Below, piece by piece: positions 36,116 to 45,337 of a DNA stretch of 64,000 nt. The stretch is from Oligoflexia bacterium (GTDB lineage Bacteria > Bdellovibrionota > Bacteriovoracia > Bacteriovoracales > Bacteriovoracaceae). The notes under the pieces were generated by a model that saw only the letters and a program-made list of their open reading frames with translations, was not told the DNA's origin and ran no database searches. The stretch spans positions 26,911-90,910 of the forward strand of contig JADGAN010000021.1 of the NCBI GenBank assembly GCA_015231955.1, written 5' to 3'. The stretch's first letter is position 1. Every line of letters starts with the position of its first letter. A program made the position numbers and the translations under genes.

Positions 36116-37222
36116 ATGAAAAAGATAGTTATCTTGGGCACAACAATTATTATTGCCTTCCCCTTGCTCTATTTTTATTTCGCTCTTTATGGATCACAAA
36201 AAAATTCGCCGATAGTAGAGCTAGGGGCCACACTGCCACCGGATCCAATAAAACTCTTGGCCACACCCATTGCTACTCCCTCATTAGCGGTAGCAAGCTT
36301 CCATCCCAATCTCAAACCCCATCTCAATTCTAACGCCAATGCTGCTGTTAATACTAATCCAGAAATTTTTGTTAACCCCAACTTTTGTTTGCTAGCAAAC
36401 AATCGACCGATTCCCTATACCCTAGGAAGCGTATATCAGCTTTTTGATATTACTCAAGAGGAGTTTTTAGCAAGCATCGAGAAGGCAGCGGCCGTTTGGG
36501 AGCGTGTTATTGGTCGCAAGGTCTTTGTGTATGAACCAAAAAATGAACGGGCGATGAAGATTAGCATGGAAATTGAAAGCAACCAATACTCCGATGTGAA
36601 TGAAATTTGTGACTTGCAAACAAAGAAAAAGCTGGCCGTACAAGATTTTGCTAAGCGCGAGCAAGAGTACCGAGAGCATCGAAGTGAAATGGATCAGGCA
36701 CTAGCAGTGATTGAACGACGTCGTCAGGAGATGAACAAACGAATTACCGATGCTAATCGTGGGACCCCGCTAACTCAAGAGGAGTTCATGCAATTAAATC
36801 AAGATGCAGAACAATTCAACCAAGATTTAAGTGTGCTCGCACAACAAAATGAGGGCGTAAACGAGGAAGCTAAACGTATTTTAGAAGATGCAGAAGAATT
36901 TAATAAATCACTTCGTAACCTTAGTTCCGATTCACTGAGCACTTATGTTGGTGAATATGCCTATAACAATAATTCCGTGGTGATCTATTACCTTTGCAAA
37001 CGTGAAGACCTGCTCTTAACGCTTATGCATGAGCTTGGCCATGCTTTGATGTTAACACATAACGATCGCAGAGAATCCATTATGTACCCGATACACCACC
37101 CAGATATCAAAGAACCAAGTGGTGTGGATGCAACGATTTTTCACGAATTTTATAATAGAGAAAAATTCCGTTGCAAGCAAACTATAAACGAGAAAGATAT
37201 TGAAGCGAAATATTTAAAGTAG
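36116..37222 (+). CDS. Membrane-anchored matrixin-like metalloprotease
   Basis: The 368-residue protein has an N-terminal hydrophobic anchor or signal (about 4-27), a Pro/Asn/Ala-rich stretch and a long coiled coil (about 185-285). The zinc site is near the C-terminus: HELGHALMLTH (His305, Glu306, His309, His315) followed by SIMYP with Met-turn Met323. That order is the metzincin/matrixin layout. In most family members the motif is HExxHxxGxxH; here the Gly is replaced by Met. An N-terminal domain segment (AAAVWERVIGRKVFVYEP) matches the strand region of M10-type catalytic domains, so the coiled coil is an insertion. It probably cleaves extracytoplasmic proteins. The stop overlaps the end of the opposite gene by 41 bp. 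Confidence 0.8.
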   Translation: MKKIVILGTTIIIAFPLLYFYFALYGSQKNSPIVELGATLPPDPIKLLATPIATPSLAVASFHPNLKPHLNSNANAAVNTNPEIFVNPNFCLLANNRPIPYTLGSVYQLFDITQEEFLASIEKAAAVWERVIGRKVFVYEPKNERAMKISMEIESNQYSDVNEICDLQTKKKLAVQDFAKREQEYREHRSEMDQALAVIERRRQEMNKRITDANRGTPLTQEEFMQLNQDAEQFNQDLSVLAQQNEGVNEEAKRILEDAEEFNKSLRNLSSDSLSTYVGEYAYNNNSVVIYYLCKREDLLLTLMHELGHALMLTHNDRRESIMYPIHHPDIKEPSGVDATIFHEFYNREKFRCKQTINEKDIEAKYLK

Positions 37223-37808
37223 ATGTCAAATTTTTCCTGCAAAATGCTGCGATAATAATTGAGCATACAAGAAGATAAACAATTGAAGAGATGATTATGG
37301 AATCAAAACCTTCGATGTTTCTGATGAAAAAATGAAATATTGCCACAACCGACAAAGGCATTAAAAGGCCAAAAAAACCTGCATTTAAAGCATGCCAAAA
37401 TGTTTTAGTAAAACTCTGATAATTGTTCTTTAAGTAATCGATACTAACATTAATCAAGAAGTTTTCTCTTTTGATTCCTTCTGTACTAAGATTAGCAAGG
37501 CCATATTGGTTTTTGTACAAACATGCAACGAGTGCAGAAAACATGCCATACAAAATAAATATATGCGAAAACCAAATAGCAGTTACAGGCCTTTGCATAA
37601 TAGAGGTGAAAATGATCGAGCTAGTTATTGATAAGAAGGCATGAAAAGTGATCACACCTAGTGAGTTATCAAGCAATGGAGGAGTAATTGCTATATTGAA
37701 CATCCAAAATAGTCTGTAAGTTAATGGAGCTACTGTAAAGTCAACTTTCCCATTTATTTTTTCTATTTCTCTTAAATGATCTTTTATATTTTTTATATTC
37801 ATACCCAT
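37182..37808 (-). CDS. Small multi-pass membrane protein
   Basis: The 208-residue protein has four to five predicted membrane helices (about 50-68, 77-93, 150-166, 172-195). Its ATG lies immediately after the stop of the large secreted gene upstream (zero spacing), with AGGAAG just before; an alternative start is at 37802. It is very likely co-translated with that gene. No family is recognised. The 3' end overlaps the protease gene on the other strand. Confidence 0.75.
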   Translation of the reverse strand: MGMNIKNIKDHLREIEKINGKVDFTVAPLTYRLFWMFNIAITPPLLDNSLGVITFHAFLSITSSIIFTSIMQRPVTAIWFSHIFILYGMFSALVACLYKNQYGLANLSTEGIKRENFLINVSIDYLKNNYQSFTKTFWHALNAGFFGLLMPLSVVAIFHFFIRNIEGFDSIIISSIVYLLVCSIIIAAFCRKNLTSTLNISLQYLSRL

Positions 37809-39971
37809 CTACTTCCTAAATATTGCATCTAATGATAGACTGTTTATCCCATTGGTTCTGGTTGTACCTAATATGGTAGGACGGTAATTAATTAAGCCTT
37901 CCCGCTCTCTTTCTAGGTCAAGGATTCGGTCAAGATCAGTTTGGGCATTCACAAATTCCGTAACGGGATAAAAGGGATCTTTTCGATCGATAGCAGGGTT
38001 CGATTTGTCATCTGGTGATTTCGGTTCGTTGTTAAATGGATCACATGATTCAATGCCTGGTCTATAGTTAATCAAACCGTCCCACCTTATTATGGATTCT
38101 AAGTGTAGTCGTTCTTGTTCTTGTTTCTTTGCTTCCATATTATCTATATAGAAGTTCGGGTTAAAAGAGGTGATTTCCTCATCTTTCTTCTTTATTTTTT
38201 CCTTTTCCTCTTCCTCGTCTTCTTTGTCAGGATTTGATTTTTCATTATCTTTTTCAGTTGTTGAGTTTCTCACCTGCTCTTCTTGCTCTTTCTGCTTTTT
38301 TGCAATATCTTCTTCCTCTTTCTTTATGTTCTCATTGAGTTTTTTCATGTTTTCATTACTTTTTGCTTGTGCTTCTTTTTCTGCTTTATAACGAGCTTCT
38401 TTTTCTAACTGCATTGCTGTGTCTTCTTGGGTTTTCGTGTTGATCTCTCTTTTTGTACGAGCATCTGAGTTTGCATAGTTCTTTTCAGCATTGATCTCTG
38501 CGTTGTGAATTTTTTCTGTTTCTTTCTGCTCATAATGGGCCTTCATGGAAGCTTCGACTCGCGAGAGCATAACTTCTTGACAGGAGTCACTTAAGCTATA
38601 CGCTACAAAAACAGATAAGGGTGTATTTCTTGTGAATACAGCTGTAGCTAGTGACGCCACACAAGCTCCTGCGTATTTGATATCTGTATTCCAATCAGTA
38701 GCTTCTCCAAAATTTCGCTCAAGCCGAGGATCTCTGGGAAATACTAGGGATGGTTCTTTTGTATCATTTTCAACCATTCTATCAAAAAACCTATTTTGCG
38801 GAGGAGTTCCTGGCATTCTATCATCGAATTTGTTAATCCCAGAGAGTGGCCCGACTTCTAATGGTTCAACGACTAAACCAATGCCTGGAATTTTTGAGAT
38901 AATAAAAGGATTCGTTCCAATGGTGATGAATTTTTTTACACCTTCACTTGTTTGCTGATAATTTTTGACGACCGGTTGCTTAGATCCAATCCTATCCATT
39001 GTAGAATTATCGACGAGCACAAACCTATGTTTCTTTCTGATTGTGTTATTGTTGCTTGAAAATTGCACAAGAGATTGTTCAATTTTACTGGTTATTGCTG
39101 TATCAAATGTTGCATTAGTAACATGTTTCTCGATAAAAGCAGCTCTCTCTATAAACATTTTTTCTGTTTTGTTATCAAACACCAGAGGGAGGCCAAGCTT
39201 TTTGGAGAGGATATTTCCTATTTGGGGATTAATAACGGATAGTAGTGGATTGATAATTTTACAGCTCTCTTTTTTGCCGAGTATAAATGAGTTGTCAATG
39301 TCATTCAACATCGGTTTTACAAGAGCATCATTAAGGCCTTTTGACTTAATTTCATCAGTGAAAAAATTTTCAAGTGATACGCTAGAAAATTTCTCAGGAT
39401 TTGCTCCTCTGATCACTGCAGCATATCTTGAGATAACTTCTGCAATTTTTTGATAGTTTTCATTTGAGGGATGGATTGTTTTATGAAAACTTTGGGTGAT
39501 TTCTTTTGAAAGATTATATGCCTCTATTAATTCTGATTCTTCGATTTTTTGAACATCCTTGATTAAGTCTGGATTGGATTTTATATATTCTCTAAGATAA
39601 TCGTTGCTTTCTTGAGAGAGGTTTGTGGAAAGATTATCTTCTGTTAATTCGTAAAGAATGTCGTCGAACTTATCATCATCCACAGTTTTAAATTGTATCA
39701 GCGGCAATAGTGTTCCGTCTGTTGAGATATTTCCAGAATAACGCCCTTGAAGTCTGGCAAAGGTTATTTCTTTTTGTATTCTTTTGAAGATTTCTTTAAA
39801 TTCATCAAAGTCAGAAAATGGATCTACATTGTTGTTAGGATTTTGAGTGGCAGTGGCCATGTCACTCTCTTTTAGTATTTCTTGAAATCGTTTTTCAAAA
39901 TCAAAAGGAAACGCTGAGTTGGGAAAGAGAAAAACCCATATTGTTAATATGGGAATAATCGAATTTTTCAT
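37809..39971 (-). CDS. Large secreted coiled-coil protein of unknown function
   Basis: The ATG at 39971 follows AGGGG by 4-5 nt and starts a signal peptide (MKNSIIPILTIWVFLFPNSAFPF). The 720-residue protein has a helical first half. A hydrophobic patch near residue 440 (AGACVASLATAVFTR) is the only other apolar stretch. A highly charged coiled coil (about 485-625) is rich in Lys and Glu. The C-terminal part contains a repeated GLINYRP motif (two copies, about 60 residues apart). The downstream membrane gene begins directly at its stop codon. No domain is recognised. A secreted effector with a membrane-bound partner is one possibility, but nothing in the sequence proves it. Confidence 0.75.
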   Translation of the reverse strand: MKNSIIPILTIWVFLFPNSAFPFDFEKRFQEILKESDMATATQNPNNNVDPFSDFDEFKEIFKRIQKEITFARLQGRYSGNISTDGTLLPLIQFKTVDDDKFDDILYELTEDNLSTNLSQESNDYLREYIKSNPDLIKDVQKIEESELIEAYNLSKEITQSFHKTIHPSNENYQKIAEVISRYAAVIRGANPEKFSSVSLENFFTDEIKSKGLNDALVKPMLNDIDNSFILGKKESCKIINPLLSVINPQIGNILSKKLGLPLVFDNKTEKMFIERAAFIEKHVTNATFDTAITSKIEQSLVQFSSNNNTIRKKHRFVLVDNSTMDRIGSKQPVVKNYQQTSEGVKKFITIGTNPFIISKIPGIGLVVEPLEVGPLSGINKFDDRMPGTPPQNRFFDRMVENDTKEPSLVFPRDPRLERNFGEATDWNTDIKYAGACVASLATAVFTRNTPLSVFVAYSLSDSCQEVMLSRVEASMKAHYEQKETEKIHNAEINAEKNYANSDARTKREINTKTQEDTAMQLEKEARYKAEKEAQAKSNENMKKLNENIKKEEEDIAKKQKEQEEQVRNSTTEKDNEKSNPDKEDEEEEKEKIKKKDEEITSFNPNFYIDNMEAKKQEQERLHLESIIRWDGLINYRPGIESCDPFNNEPKSPDDKSNPAIDRKDPFYPVTEFVNAQTDLDRILDLEREREGLINYRPTILGTTRTNGINSLSLDAIFRK

Positions 39972-40083
39972 AAAATCCCCTAGGGTTGTATTCATTTGTG
40001 ACTTTGTTGCTTAATAAAAAGATTATCTTTATCAAGAATTTTGTTGTTTACAGTAGATAAAAATACTTGTCAATAATTGCAAA

Positions 40084-40474
40084 TCAATTATCCTCCCTTA
40101 CATATGGAAGGACTTCTCGCAATATTTCTCGGCTTCGATCATGAGGCCGGCCACTTACGCTCAGTAGGCAGATTCTCCTCTTAAGCAGGTGCTGTTTTAT
40201 TATATCGCTTGCTCTGCCCCATGCAACAGGATAGATGTATGCCTGTAACTCGGCCGTACATTCTCACCTTCGCCCTGTGATGGGGGAGATGTAGCAGCAC
40301 TAGTGTCCGACCCTCTTTAGCAGCTCTCTTCACATCTTTTCTGGAAAGCACCTCTTGGTTGTTGCCGGGGGAACTCCTCCTCCTTCTCTCCTCGAGCATC
40401 TCCTTGCACTTCCGCGCAGAGGTGTTGCTACACTTTGCTAAGAGCTGCAACTCCTCTTCTTTGCTATTCTACTG
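40084..40474 (-). pseudogene. Decayed coding remnant in a GC-richer island
   Basis: The minus strand has an open frame from about 40474 to 40181 (NSKEEELQLLAKC ... RAAKEGRTLVLLHLPHHRAK). A second frame, shifted by one base, runs on from about 40270 to a stop near 40084 (ELQAYIYPVAWGRASDIIKQ ... REILREVLPYVREDN). Joined, they would make a protein of about 135 residues. Neither has a start with a ribosome binding site, and the local base composition is richer in G and C than its surroundings. I cannot name a family. A frameshifted gene of foreign origin is the simplest reading, but a non-coding function is possible. Confidence 0.35.
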
Positions 40475-40566
40475 CTTCTCGAGAAGAGATGCCTCTTGCC
40501 GATGCATGACACGTTAATAAATCACCTAGTGGAGTGATTTGTTCTAGGGGTGGGATAAGTTTTTTT

Positions 40567-40616
40567 CATTGGGTAAAATTGCGGGAGTGATCCCGCAATT
40601 TTACCCAATGTTTTTT
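40567..40616 (+). terminator. Perfect 20-bp hairpin with T-run
   Basis: The inverted repeat has arms 40567-40586 and 40591-40610, identical over 20 bp, with a GTGA loop. On the plus strand it is followed by six T, like an intrinsic terminator. No gene on the plus strand ends nearby. On the minus strand it lies 110 nt after the U32 gene but lacks a T-run. Confidence 0.6.
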
Positions 40617-40717
40617 CATAAAGCAGTCCAATACATTTTTACATGTATCCACCCCATACTCTTTCGGCATGTTACCACTATAAGAGTCAGCAATTTCGCC
40701 TATTTAATAATTTGGGA

Positions 40718-42838
40718 TTAGATCAAATAGGTTATGTGATCGCAGATTAGTACTCGATACTTTCTCTTGTTGTTGAATAGTGTGGCCTGGATGATCCCTT
40801 GTTGATCAGCAACACTGCTACACTTGCCATTACACTGTTGCTTGCTGTGCTTGCGGTAACAGATGCGAGAGATCATAAGCGGTAGCTTCTGAGCGTCTAC
40901 AAGAGTAATCAGGTCACCTTCCTCCGAGGCGGCAGCATCATCTTCCGCCCAGGCGTAGGCAAATAGTGGCACACCTATCCCTGCAAGCTCGCTAATGGCC
41001 TTTAAAGTAAAACGATTGGCAACATAGAGGGTGTAATCGATAAAGAAATCGCATTTACCCTGAAGATCTTTTACAAGTTTAAGATGGCCAAGGTTACTCA
41101 TCCCTAAAATAAAGCGCCTTTGCGGATGGTCTTCAATAAACTTCACAACTAAAGAGTAGAATTGCTCATCAAACATAAGAGGAGGTAAGGGAAGAAAATC
41201 ACTAGCATACTCAATTGTCAAATCTTTGGCACGAAGAAAAGGAATTTCAGTGGTGGAGTTGGGATAGAGATTTGCTCTTTTACAGACAAATTTTTTTAAA
41301 GCATAACCTGGAAGTGTTACGTCCTTTTGTTGCAAAAATTGATCAAGCATTTGCTCTTTTTGTAATGAGCGTGACTGATGCATTTCTTCATAAAGATGAT
41401 TTTTTAGTGCTTTAAGTTTAGATACCGGAGTAAATGCTGTTTCCACCTGAGAGGAAAATCCAGAAACGGATTCAGAAGCGACCAGTTCAAAGGAGTAGTG
41501 CTTAGACTCTTTTAAAAGAGCGCGAAAGATTTCGGCAGATGTGCTGGCAATGCCTGGAGGGAGTGTAATGGGGATGCGCGGTTTTTTTTGTGGAAATTTT
41601 TTAAGATCGAGTGCAGGAAGTGCGGAGGAAGCTGCCACCGAAGCTTTCTGAATCAAATACAGTTCATCACCAGTTTGGATTTTAACTCCTAAAGTATTCA
41701 CTCTTAAAAGTGTAAACTCTTCTCCTGCTTTAACTGTGGTGAGTTTTTTTCCTTGAGCATTTTCCATTTGAAAAAGGTTAAAATGCAAATGCTCACCTGC
41801 TCCGATGTAAAGCATCCGATCATTTTGACGTAAATCAAGCGTTGCCTCGATGCTCAGTGTTGCCACAGGAGTACCGCTCACCGCGAGCACACGAGCGGCG
41901 CTTAGGCCACGATGTCCAGGATAGTCGCTACCGACCACATCTTCACCGTAACTACTCTTGAAAAAAGCTTGGGTAGGACGGCGGGAAAAGGGAAAGCGCA
42001 TGCTATCGCTTTCTAGTTTACTACTGCTACTGCCACCATCGAGGAGTTTCCTATAGTAACTCACCACTTGGTGGACATAATCTTTGCCTTTCATACGACC
42101 CTCAATCTTCAGTGCACTTATGCCAATATCCTTGTAGGATAGTACCTTCTCTTCTAAAGACAGATCGTTACAAGAAAAGGGATAAAAGTGTCCCTGATTT
42201 TTTTTACCATCTTCTTCAAAATAGTTTCTGCAAATCTGTGCACACTCACCACGATTAGCAGAGCGTTTTAACAGCATGCCAGAAGCCAGGCAAAGTCCTG
42301 AAAAAGAGTAGCAGAGTGCTCCATGGATAAATACCTCCAGTTGCAAATCGGAAAACTCCTCTCGTAGCTTTTTAATCTCTGCAAAGGTCAGTTCTCTTGA
42401 AAGTACTACGCGTTTAAAACCAAGATCACGTGCCATCTCCAGTCCATAGCGATTGTGAATTGCCATTTGCGTGGAAGCGTGTAGTGGAAGCTTGGGATAT
42501 AATTTTTTAATCGCATAAAATAATCCCAAATCTTGGAGAATAACTCCTGAAACTCCAACCGCAGCGATCTCATCAATTTGCATCAATGCTAGCTTTAGTT
42601 CACTTTGTTTAATGAGTGTATTCATTGCCAGTAAAATTTTTTTTCCATTGTCCTCAGCATAGCGAACGATTTTTCTATACTCCTCTACTGAAAAATTATT
42701 TGCGCTCTTACGAGCTGAGAATTTTTTTAGTCCCAAATAAACAGCATCTGCACCAGCTTTGAAAGCGTAAATTGCCGCTTCAAAATCTCCAGCAGGTGCT
42801 AAGAGTTCTGGAGTAAACTTATCTGTTTTAGTTTGCAT
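40718..42838 (-). CDS. U32 family protein (RlhA-like tRNA/rRNA hydroxylation factor)
   Basis: The 706-residue protein starts with the U32 hallmark ELLAPAGDFEAAIYAFKAGADAVYLG. It carries the Cys ligands typical of the family (GALCYSFSGLCLAS; RGECAQICR), and later Cys near the C-terminus (CYRKHSKQQCNGKCSS). The length is closer to RlhA/YdcP, which hydroxylates 23S rRNA C2501 in E. coli, than to the shorter TrhP/YegQ. Older annotation calls the family a collagenase-like peptidase. RNA hydroxylation is the better-supported role. AAGGAAC precedes the ATG. The long C-terminal region would match DUF3656. The exact substrate is inference. Confidence 0.85.
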   Translation of the reverse strand: MQTKTDKFTPELLAPAGDFEAAIYAFKAGADAVYLGLKKFSARKSANNFSVEEYRKIVRYAEDNGKKILLAMNTLIKQSELKLALMQIDEIAAVGVSGVILQDLGLFYAIKKLYPKLPLHASTQMAIHNRYGLEMARDLGFKRVVLSRELTFAEIKKLREEFSDLQLEVFIHGALCYSFSGLCLASGMLLKRSANRGECAQICRNYFEEDGKKNQGHFYPFSCNDLSLEEKVLSYKDIGISALKIEGRMKGKDYVHQVVSYYRKLLDGGSSSSKLESDSMRFPFSRRPTQAFFKSSYGEDVVGSDYPGHRGLSAARVLAVSGTPVATLSIEATLDLRQNDRMLYIGAGEHLHFNLFQMENAQGKKLTTVKAGEEFTLLRVNTLGVKIQTGDELYLIQKASVAASSALPALDLKKFPQKKPRIPITLPPGIASTSAEIFRALLKESKHYSFELVASESVSGFSSQVETAFTPVSKLKALKNHLYEEMHQSRSLQKEQMLDQFLQQKDVTLPGYALKKFVCKRANLYPNSTTEIPFLRAKDLTIEYASDFLPLPPLMFDEQFYSLVVKFIEDHPQRRFILGMSNLGHLKLVKDLQGKCDFFIDYTLYVANRFTLKAISELAGIGVPLFAYAWAEDDAAASEEGDLITLVDAQKLPLMISRICYRKHSKQQCNGKCSSVADQQGIIQATLFNNKRKYRVLICDHITYLI

Positions 42839-42971
42839 TTTGTTCCTTGATCTAAGTCACATTGTCTTGCACACTATAAGTATCGATAGACAAAGACAGA
42901 GAAAATCGATAGAAGAATTTAAAGATTTTCTTATAGTATAACTTTACTCATAACTGCAAATAGTTTTATGT

Positions 42972-43652
42972 ATGTATAAATATAAAATTTTATTTTTATT
43001 TTTTGTTTTTATTTGGAGTTGGGATTTTGTAATTGCTGATGAGACTATATTTCCAACCCCAACCCCAATAGCAACGCCCACTTCGGCCCCCACACCGGAA
43101 GTAGAGCGGAAAATTGCCACTCTTCCAACGAAAGAGCTTGCAGCAGAATCGGAGGAACCAGAGGAAGAGGACTCGGAACTGAGTGAACTCATCTCAGTGG
43201 CAGAACTTGCAAATGCAGACAGCACCAGTGGTTTTATGAAACAAGAGCACACGCTACGAGAGTTCTTGCAGTACTACGCTCTTACCTACATCGGGGTTCC
43301 TTATGTTAAAGGTGGGAGTAATGAGACTAGTGGTCTTGATTGCTCGGCCTTTACCCAATCGGTTTTCTCCAATCTTGGGATTAAACTTCCACGTTCAGCA
43401 CGCGAGCAATTTCAATCAAAAAATCTGTTAGAAAAACCTATCTCCTCTGGAGAACTTCGTCCTTTTGACTTACTCTTCTTTAAAAAGAAAAAACGGGGGG
43501 CCATCGATCACGTAGGAATTTATGTAGGCAAAGGACTCATGATTCACACCTCCTCTAAAAACAAAAGGGTACAGCTAAGCAAGTTTATCGATTCAACATA
43601 TTGGCATAAACGTTTTTTTAAAGCACGACGACCAATTCTGCTTACCCACTAG
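42972..43652 (+). CDS. NlpC/P60 cell-wall endopeptidase
   Basis: The 226-residue protein has a signal peptide (about 1-22), a Pro/Thr then acidic linker (25-75) and an NlpC/P60 domain (95-220). The catalytic triad region is visible: Cys124 in GLDCSAF, His180 in IDHVGIYVG and His192 in MIHTSS. The family cleaves peptide stems of peptidoglycan. The ribosome binding site is poor. It is followed after 12 bp by pyruvate kinase on the same strand. Confidence 0.9.
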   Translation: MYKYKILFLFFVFIWSWDFVIADETIFPTPTPIATPTSAPTPEVERKIATLPTKELAAESEEPEEEDSELSELISVAELANADSTSGFMKQEHTLREFLQYYALTYIGVPYVKGGSNETSGLDCSAFTQSVFSNLGIKLPRSAREQFQSKNLLEKPISSGELRPFDLLFFKKKKRGAIDHVGIYVGKGLMIHTSSKNKRVQLSKFIDSTYWHKRFFKARRPILLTH

Positions 43653-43664
43653 GAGGGAGGATAG

Positions 43665-45107
43665 ATGCGCAAAGTAAAGATTGTGTGTACGATGGGACCT
43701 GCAACAGAAGGTGTAGAGCGGTTAATGCAACTCATTCATGAGGGCATGGATGTTGCTCGCATCAACTTCTCTCATGGTGAACATCAAGATCATCAACGGA
43801 TGATTGAGAATTTGCGAATCGCTAGTCGCAAAAGCGGCCGCCCTCTGGCGATCATGGCCGATCTTTGTGGGCCTAAAATTCGTGTAAGAAAAATGCAAGC
43901 AGGAGGAGCACCACTCACTCCAGGCGCCACTGTGATTTTTGATAGCAGTTTTGGCGGAGAAGGAACTGCTTCGCGCATCCCCCACACCTACGCTTCGCTC
44001 GCCCGTGATGTTGTCCCTGGCAATCGTATTCTCCTAGATGATGGCCTTTTGCAAGTTGAAGTAATACGCTCTATCTCCGATCATGAAGTGGAGTGCAAAG
44101 TTTTAGTGGGTGGAATTTTAAAAGATAAAAAGGGGATGAACCTGCCCGGGATCGCTCTCTCCACACCAGCACTCACAGAGAAGGATAAGAAAGATCTAGA
44201 GTTTGCTAAGCAGATGCAGATCGACTATGTGGCGCTCTCCTTTGTTCGTCACCCCAACGACATTTCGCAAGCAAAAATCATTGCAGGTCCCTCACTTCCA
44301 GTCTTGGCAAAGATTGAAAAACCGGAGGCCATCGCCAATTTAGAAGCTATTTTAAAAGTTGCCGATGGAGCAATGGTGGCACGAGGAGATCTTGGCATCG
44401 AGGCAGGCCCAGAGAAGGTGCCTTTGCTACAAAAACGTATCATCTCTTCAGTACGTGCCTATGCCAAACCGGTGATCACCGCTACACAGATGTTGGATTC
44501 GATGATCGTGAACCCCATGCCTACGCGTGCAGAAGTATCAGATGTCGCTAATGCCGTTCTTGATGGTACCGATGCAGTTATGCTTTCCGCAGAGACCTCT
44601 GTCGGCAAATACCCACTAGAGGCCGTGCGCATGTTAAACACCATCATCAGTGAGATTGAAGGTAGCGAGCACTATCGCCACTCCTTTGCCTCAAAACAAA
44701 ATCCCTCGAGTGCTGTCACTACTGCGGTGGTGGCCGAGAGAAGTTTTAGTAATGCTATTGCTGAGGCCGCCGTTGGACTAAACAACATTATCGACATTAA
44801 AGGGATTGCTGTCTTTTCAGAATCGGGCAAGAGTGCAGGACTCTTAAGTGCACATCGTCCCTTCTCTCCACTGATTTGCTTTTCTCGCCATCAGCAAGTT
44901 TTAAATCGCCTCTCTCTCTACTGGGGGGTAATTCCAATCTTGGGTGAGTGGTGTGCAGAAGTAAAAGGTATTGTGGAGCAAGCAGAACGCGCCTTACTGG
45001 AACGTCATCTCGCTTGTAGTGGTGATGTGATTGCTATTACCTTTGGGCTTACCATCGCGAGTGAACCCTTTCAAACCAACCTAGTAAAACTCTGGAAAAT
45101 TCGTTAG
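43665..45107 (+). CDS. pyk: Pyruvate kinase
   Basis: The 480-residue protein has the N-terminal KIVCTMGPAT block, the NFSHG motif, VMVARGDLGIE-type block (GAMVARGDLGIEAG) with the active-site Lys in LAKIEKPEA, and ITATQMLDSM. It converts phosphoenolpyruvate and ADP to pyruvate and ATP. AGGAGGGAGG lies upstream of the ATG. The C-terminal domain is present, including SGKSAGLLSAHRP, so allosteric control is possible. Confidence 0.96.
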   Translation: MRKVKIVCTMGPATEGVERLMQLIHEGMDVARINFSHGEHQDHQRMIENLRIASRKSGRPLAIMADLCGPKIRVRKMQAGGAPLTPGATVIFDSSFGGEGTASRIPHTYASLARDVVPGNRILLDDGLLQVEVIRSISDHEVECKVLVGGILKDKKGMNLPGIALSTPALTEKDKKDLEFAKQMQIDYVALSFVRHPNDISQAKIIAGPSLPVLAKIEKPEAIANLEAILKVADGAMVARGDLGIEAGPEKVPLLQKRIISSVRAYAKPVITATQMLDSMIVNPMPTRAEVSDVANAVLDGTDAVMLSAETSVGKYPLEAVRMLNTIISEIEGSEHYRHSFASKQNPSSAVTTAVVAERSFSNAIAEAAVGLNNIIDIKGIAVFSESGKSAGLLSAHRPFSPLICFSRHQQVLNRLSLYWGVIPILGEWCAEVKGIVEQAERALLERHLACSGDVIAITFGLTIASEPFQTNLVKLWKIR

Positions 45108-45337
45108 GTGCCAAGTTGATCCATTTTTTAGATTCGAGATAGTGCCTTATAATTTTGGCATGTCATCAATAAATGTTATTGAGTAATAAAAAAAAATAAT
45201 TTAGCTATTTCATGAAGTTAAAGGAAATTTTCACCACTTGAAAATTATTTACAAGGTGAATCAGCACTCTTCTTTTAAAATAAATGACAATGAAGAGTAA
45301 ATAAAACTCTCTATAACCTGGACCAATGGAGTTTATA

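Noticed and set aside
40181..40450. 89-residue minus-strand frame as an intact gene
   Set aside because: No ribosome binding site. The continuation in another frame looks like the same protein, so it is listed as a decayed remnant instead.
40084..40616. tmRNA, RNase P RNA or 4.5S RNA in the GC-rich island
   Set aside because: The conserved motifs of these RNAs (for example the tmRNA ends and the RNase P P4 strands) are not present on either strand.
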